A stretch of DNA of 15,899 bases from an uncultured Bacteroidales bacterium (GTDB lineage Bacteria; Bacteroidota; Bacteroidia; Bacteroidales; Marinilabiliaceae), in NCBI GenBank assembly GCA_934699135.1, contig CAKUVM010000034.1, positions 1-15,899 on the forward strand, in the 5' to 3' direction. Shown here in pieces: positions 15,692 to 15,899 of this stretch (its first letter is position 1; each line of letters opens with the position of its first letter). Made by a program: the position numbers and the translations under genes. Below the pieces are notes generated by a model, which was given only the letters and a program-made list of their open reading frames with translations, had not been told where the DNA came from and ran no database searches.

Positions 15692-15899
15692 ATGGGCTAC
15701 ATCCGATTAGACTATTTGCGAGACGCATGTGGCGGTGATGGCGGCCTGATGGCGGAGCTTGTCCAGTTATTCAGGGAGCAGGCGCTGGCTCTTGGGCCGG
15801 ACTTGGACTCGTTGCTTGTCGGCGCGGACTATGACGCCTTGGCTCTGCCGGAGGGCGGAGCTGCCCATCTCTGCGGCCACGACGGCCATGCGGCGGCTC
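15692..15899 (+). CDS. Hpt-like (histidine phosphotransfer) protein, 3'-truncated by the window edge
   Basis: The first 69 codons are visible and the frame is open to the window end. The ATG is preceded by a GGAGAG ribosome site. The start resembles the first helices of Hpt domains as found in Bacteroidota: YLRDACGGDGGLMAELVQLF, then a second helix ending DYDALA (46-51). The expected phosphoacceptor motif (His-x-x-Lys-Gly/Ser shortly after that point) is not present; instead residues 52-58 are LPEGGAA and histidines occur at 59, 63 and 66. It may be a diverged Hpt with a shifted helix, a phosphate-inert Hpt mimic, or a different helical protein. Position right behind a kinase/regulator pair supports a phosphorelay role. 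The rest of the gene is outside the window. Confidence 0.5.
   Translation, partial: MGYIRLDYLRDACGGDGGLMAELVQLFREQALALGPDLDSLLVGADYDALALPEGGAAHLCGHDGHAAA

Noticed and set aside
1..15899. Search by eye for CRISPR arrays, tRNA or rRNA genes, insertion sequences, prophage or defence genes
   Set aside because: None seen: genes are tightly packed core-type genes, and the short gaps hold only promoters, terminators and small repeats.

Overview
The window reads as chromosomal DNA of a fairly GC-rich member of the Bacteroidota, most likely a Bacteroidales-type anaerobe. The reasons are five exact copies of the Bacteroidota -7 promoter box (TAnnTTTG) placed just upstream of genes, mostly weak or absent Shine-Dalgarno sites, a DUF4293 membrane protein (a family known essentially from this phylum), an LDH-like malate dehydrogenase, and a giant fused activase of the 2-hydroxyacyl-CoA dehydratase type common in anaerobes. 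I see no tRNA, rRNA, CRISPR array, insertion sequence, prophage gene or attachment site, and no gene-free stretch longer than about 300 bases.

Layout. (1) 1-1974, plus strand: a Cu(I)-exporting P-type ATPase (CopA type), cut at its 5' end by the window edge. It shares a strong bidirectional terminator (1993-2032) with the convergent mdh. (2) 2051-8749, minus strand: in transcription order, an unrecognised small exported or membrane-anchored protein, the 1436-residue double-activase/dehydratase-like fusion, a metallo-beta-lactamase-fold hydrolase coupled to it by a TAATG stop/start overlap, and mdh with its own promoter and an inverted repeat around it. (3) 8900-9370, plus strand: a MaoC-like hotdog dehydratase transcribed divergently from the small exported protein. 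(4) 9455-9919, minus strand: a DUF4293 four-helix membrane protein, separated from maoC by a long GC-rich hairpin. (5) 10161 to the right edge, plus strand: panB, an RluA-family pseudouridine synthase, ffh, folD, a membrane histidine kinase, a NarL-type response regulator and the start of an Hpt-like protein. Gaps here are only 14-67 bases, so this is probably one long transcription unit starting at the panB promoter.

How the genes work together. The plus-strand run at the right is housekeeping: pantothenate/CoA precursor synthesis (PanB) and one-carbon folate metabolism (FolD), which share 5,10-methylene-THF chemistry, plus RNA modification and SRP-dependent membrane targeting (Ffh). A phosphorelay module is appended to it. 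The minus-strand unit is the less understood part: a radical-type dehydratase activator fused to its apparent partner modules and coupled to a hydrolase. The rest looks like an ordinary core-genome neighbourhood. The points most worth a second look are the fusion/hydrolase pair, the inverted repeat on the mdh promoter, the non-canonical Hpt-like protein at the right edge, and the two conserved-unknown small proteins.
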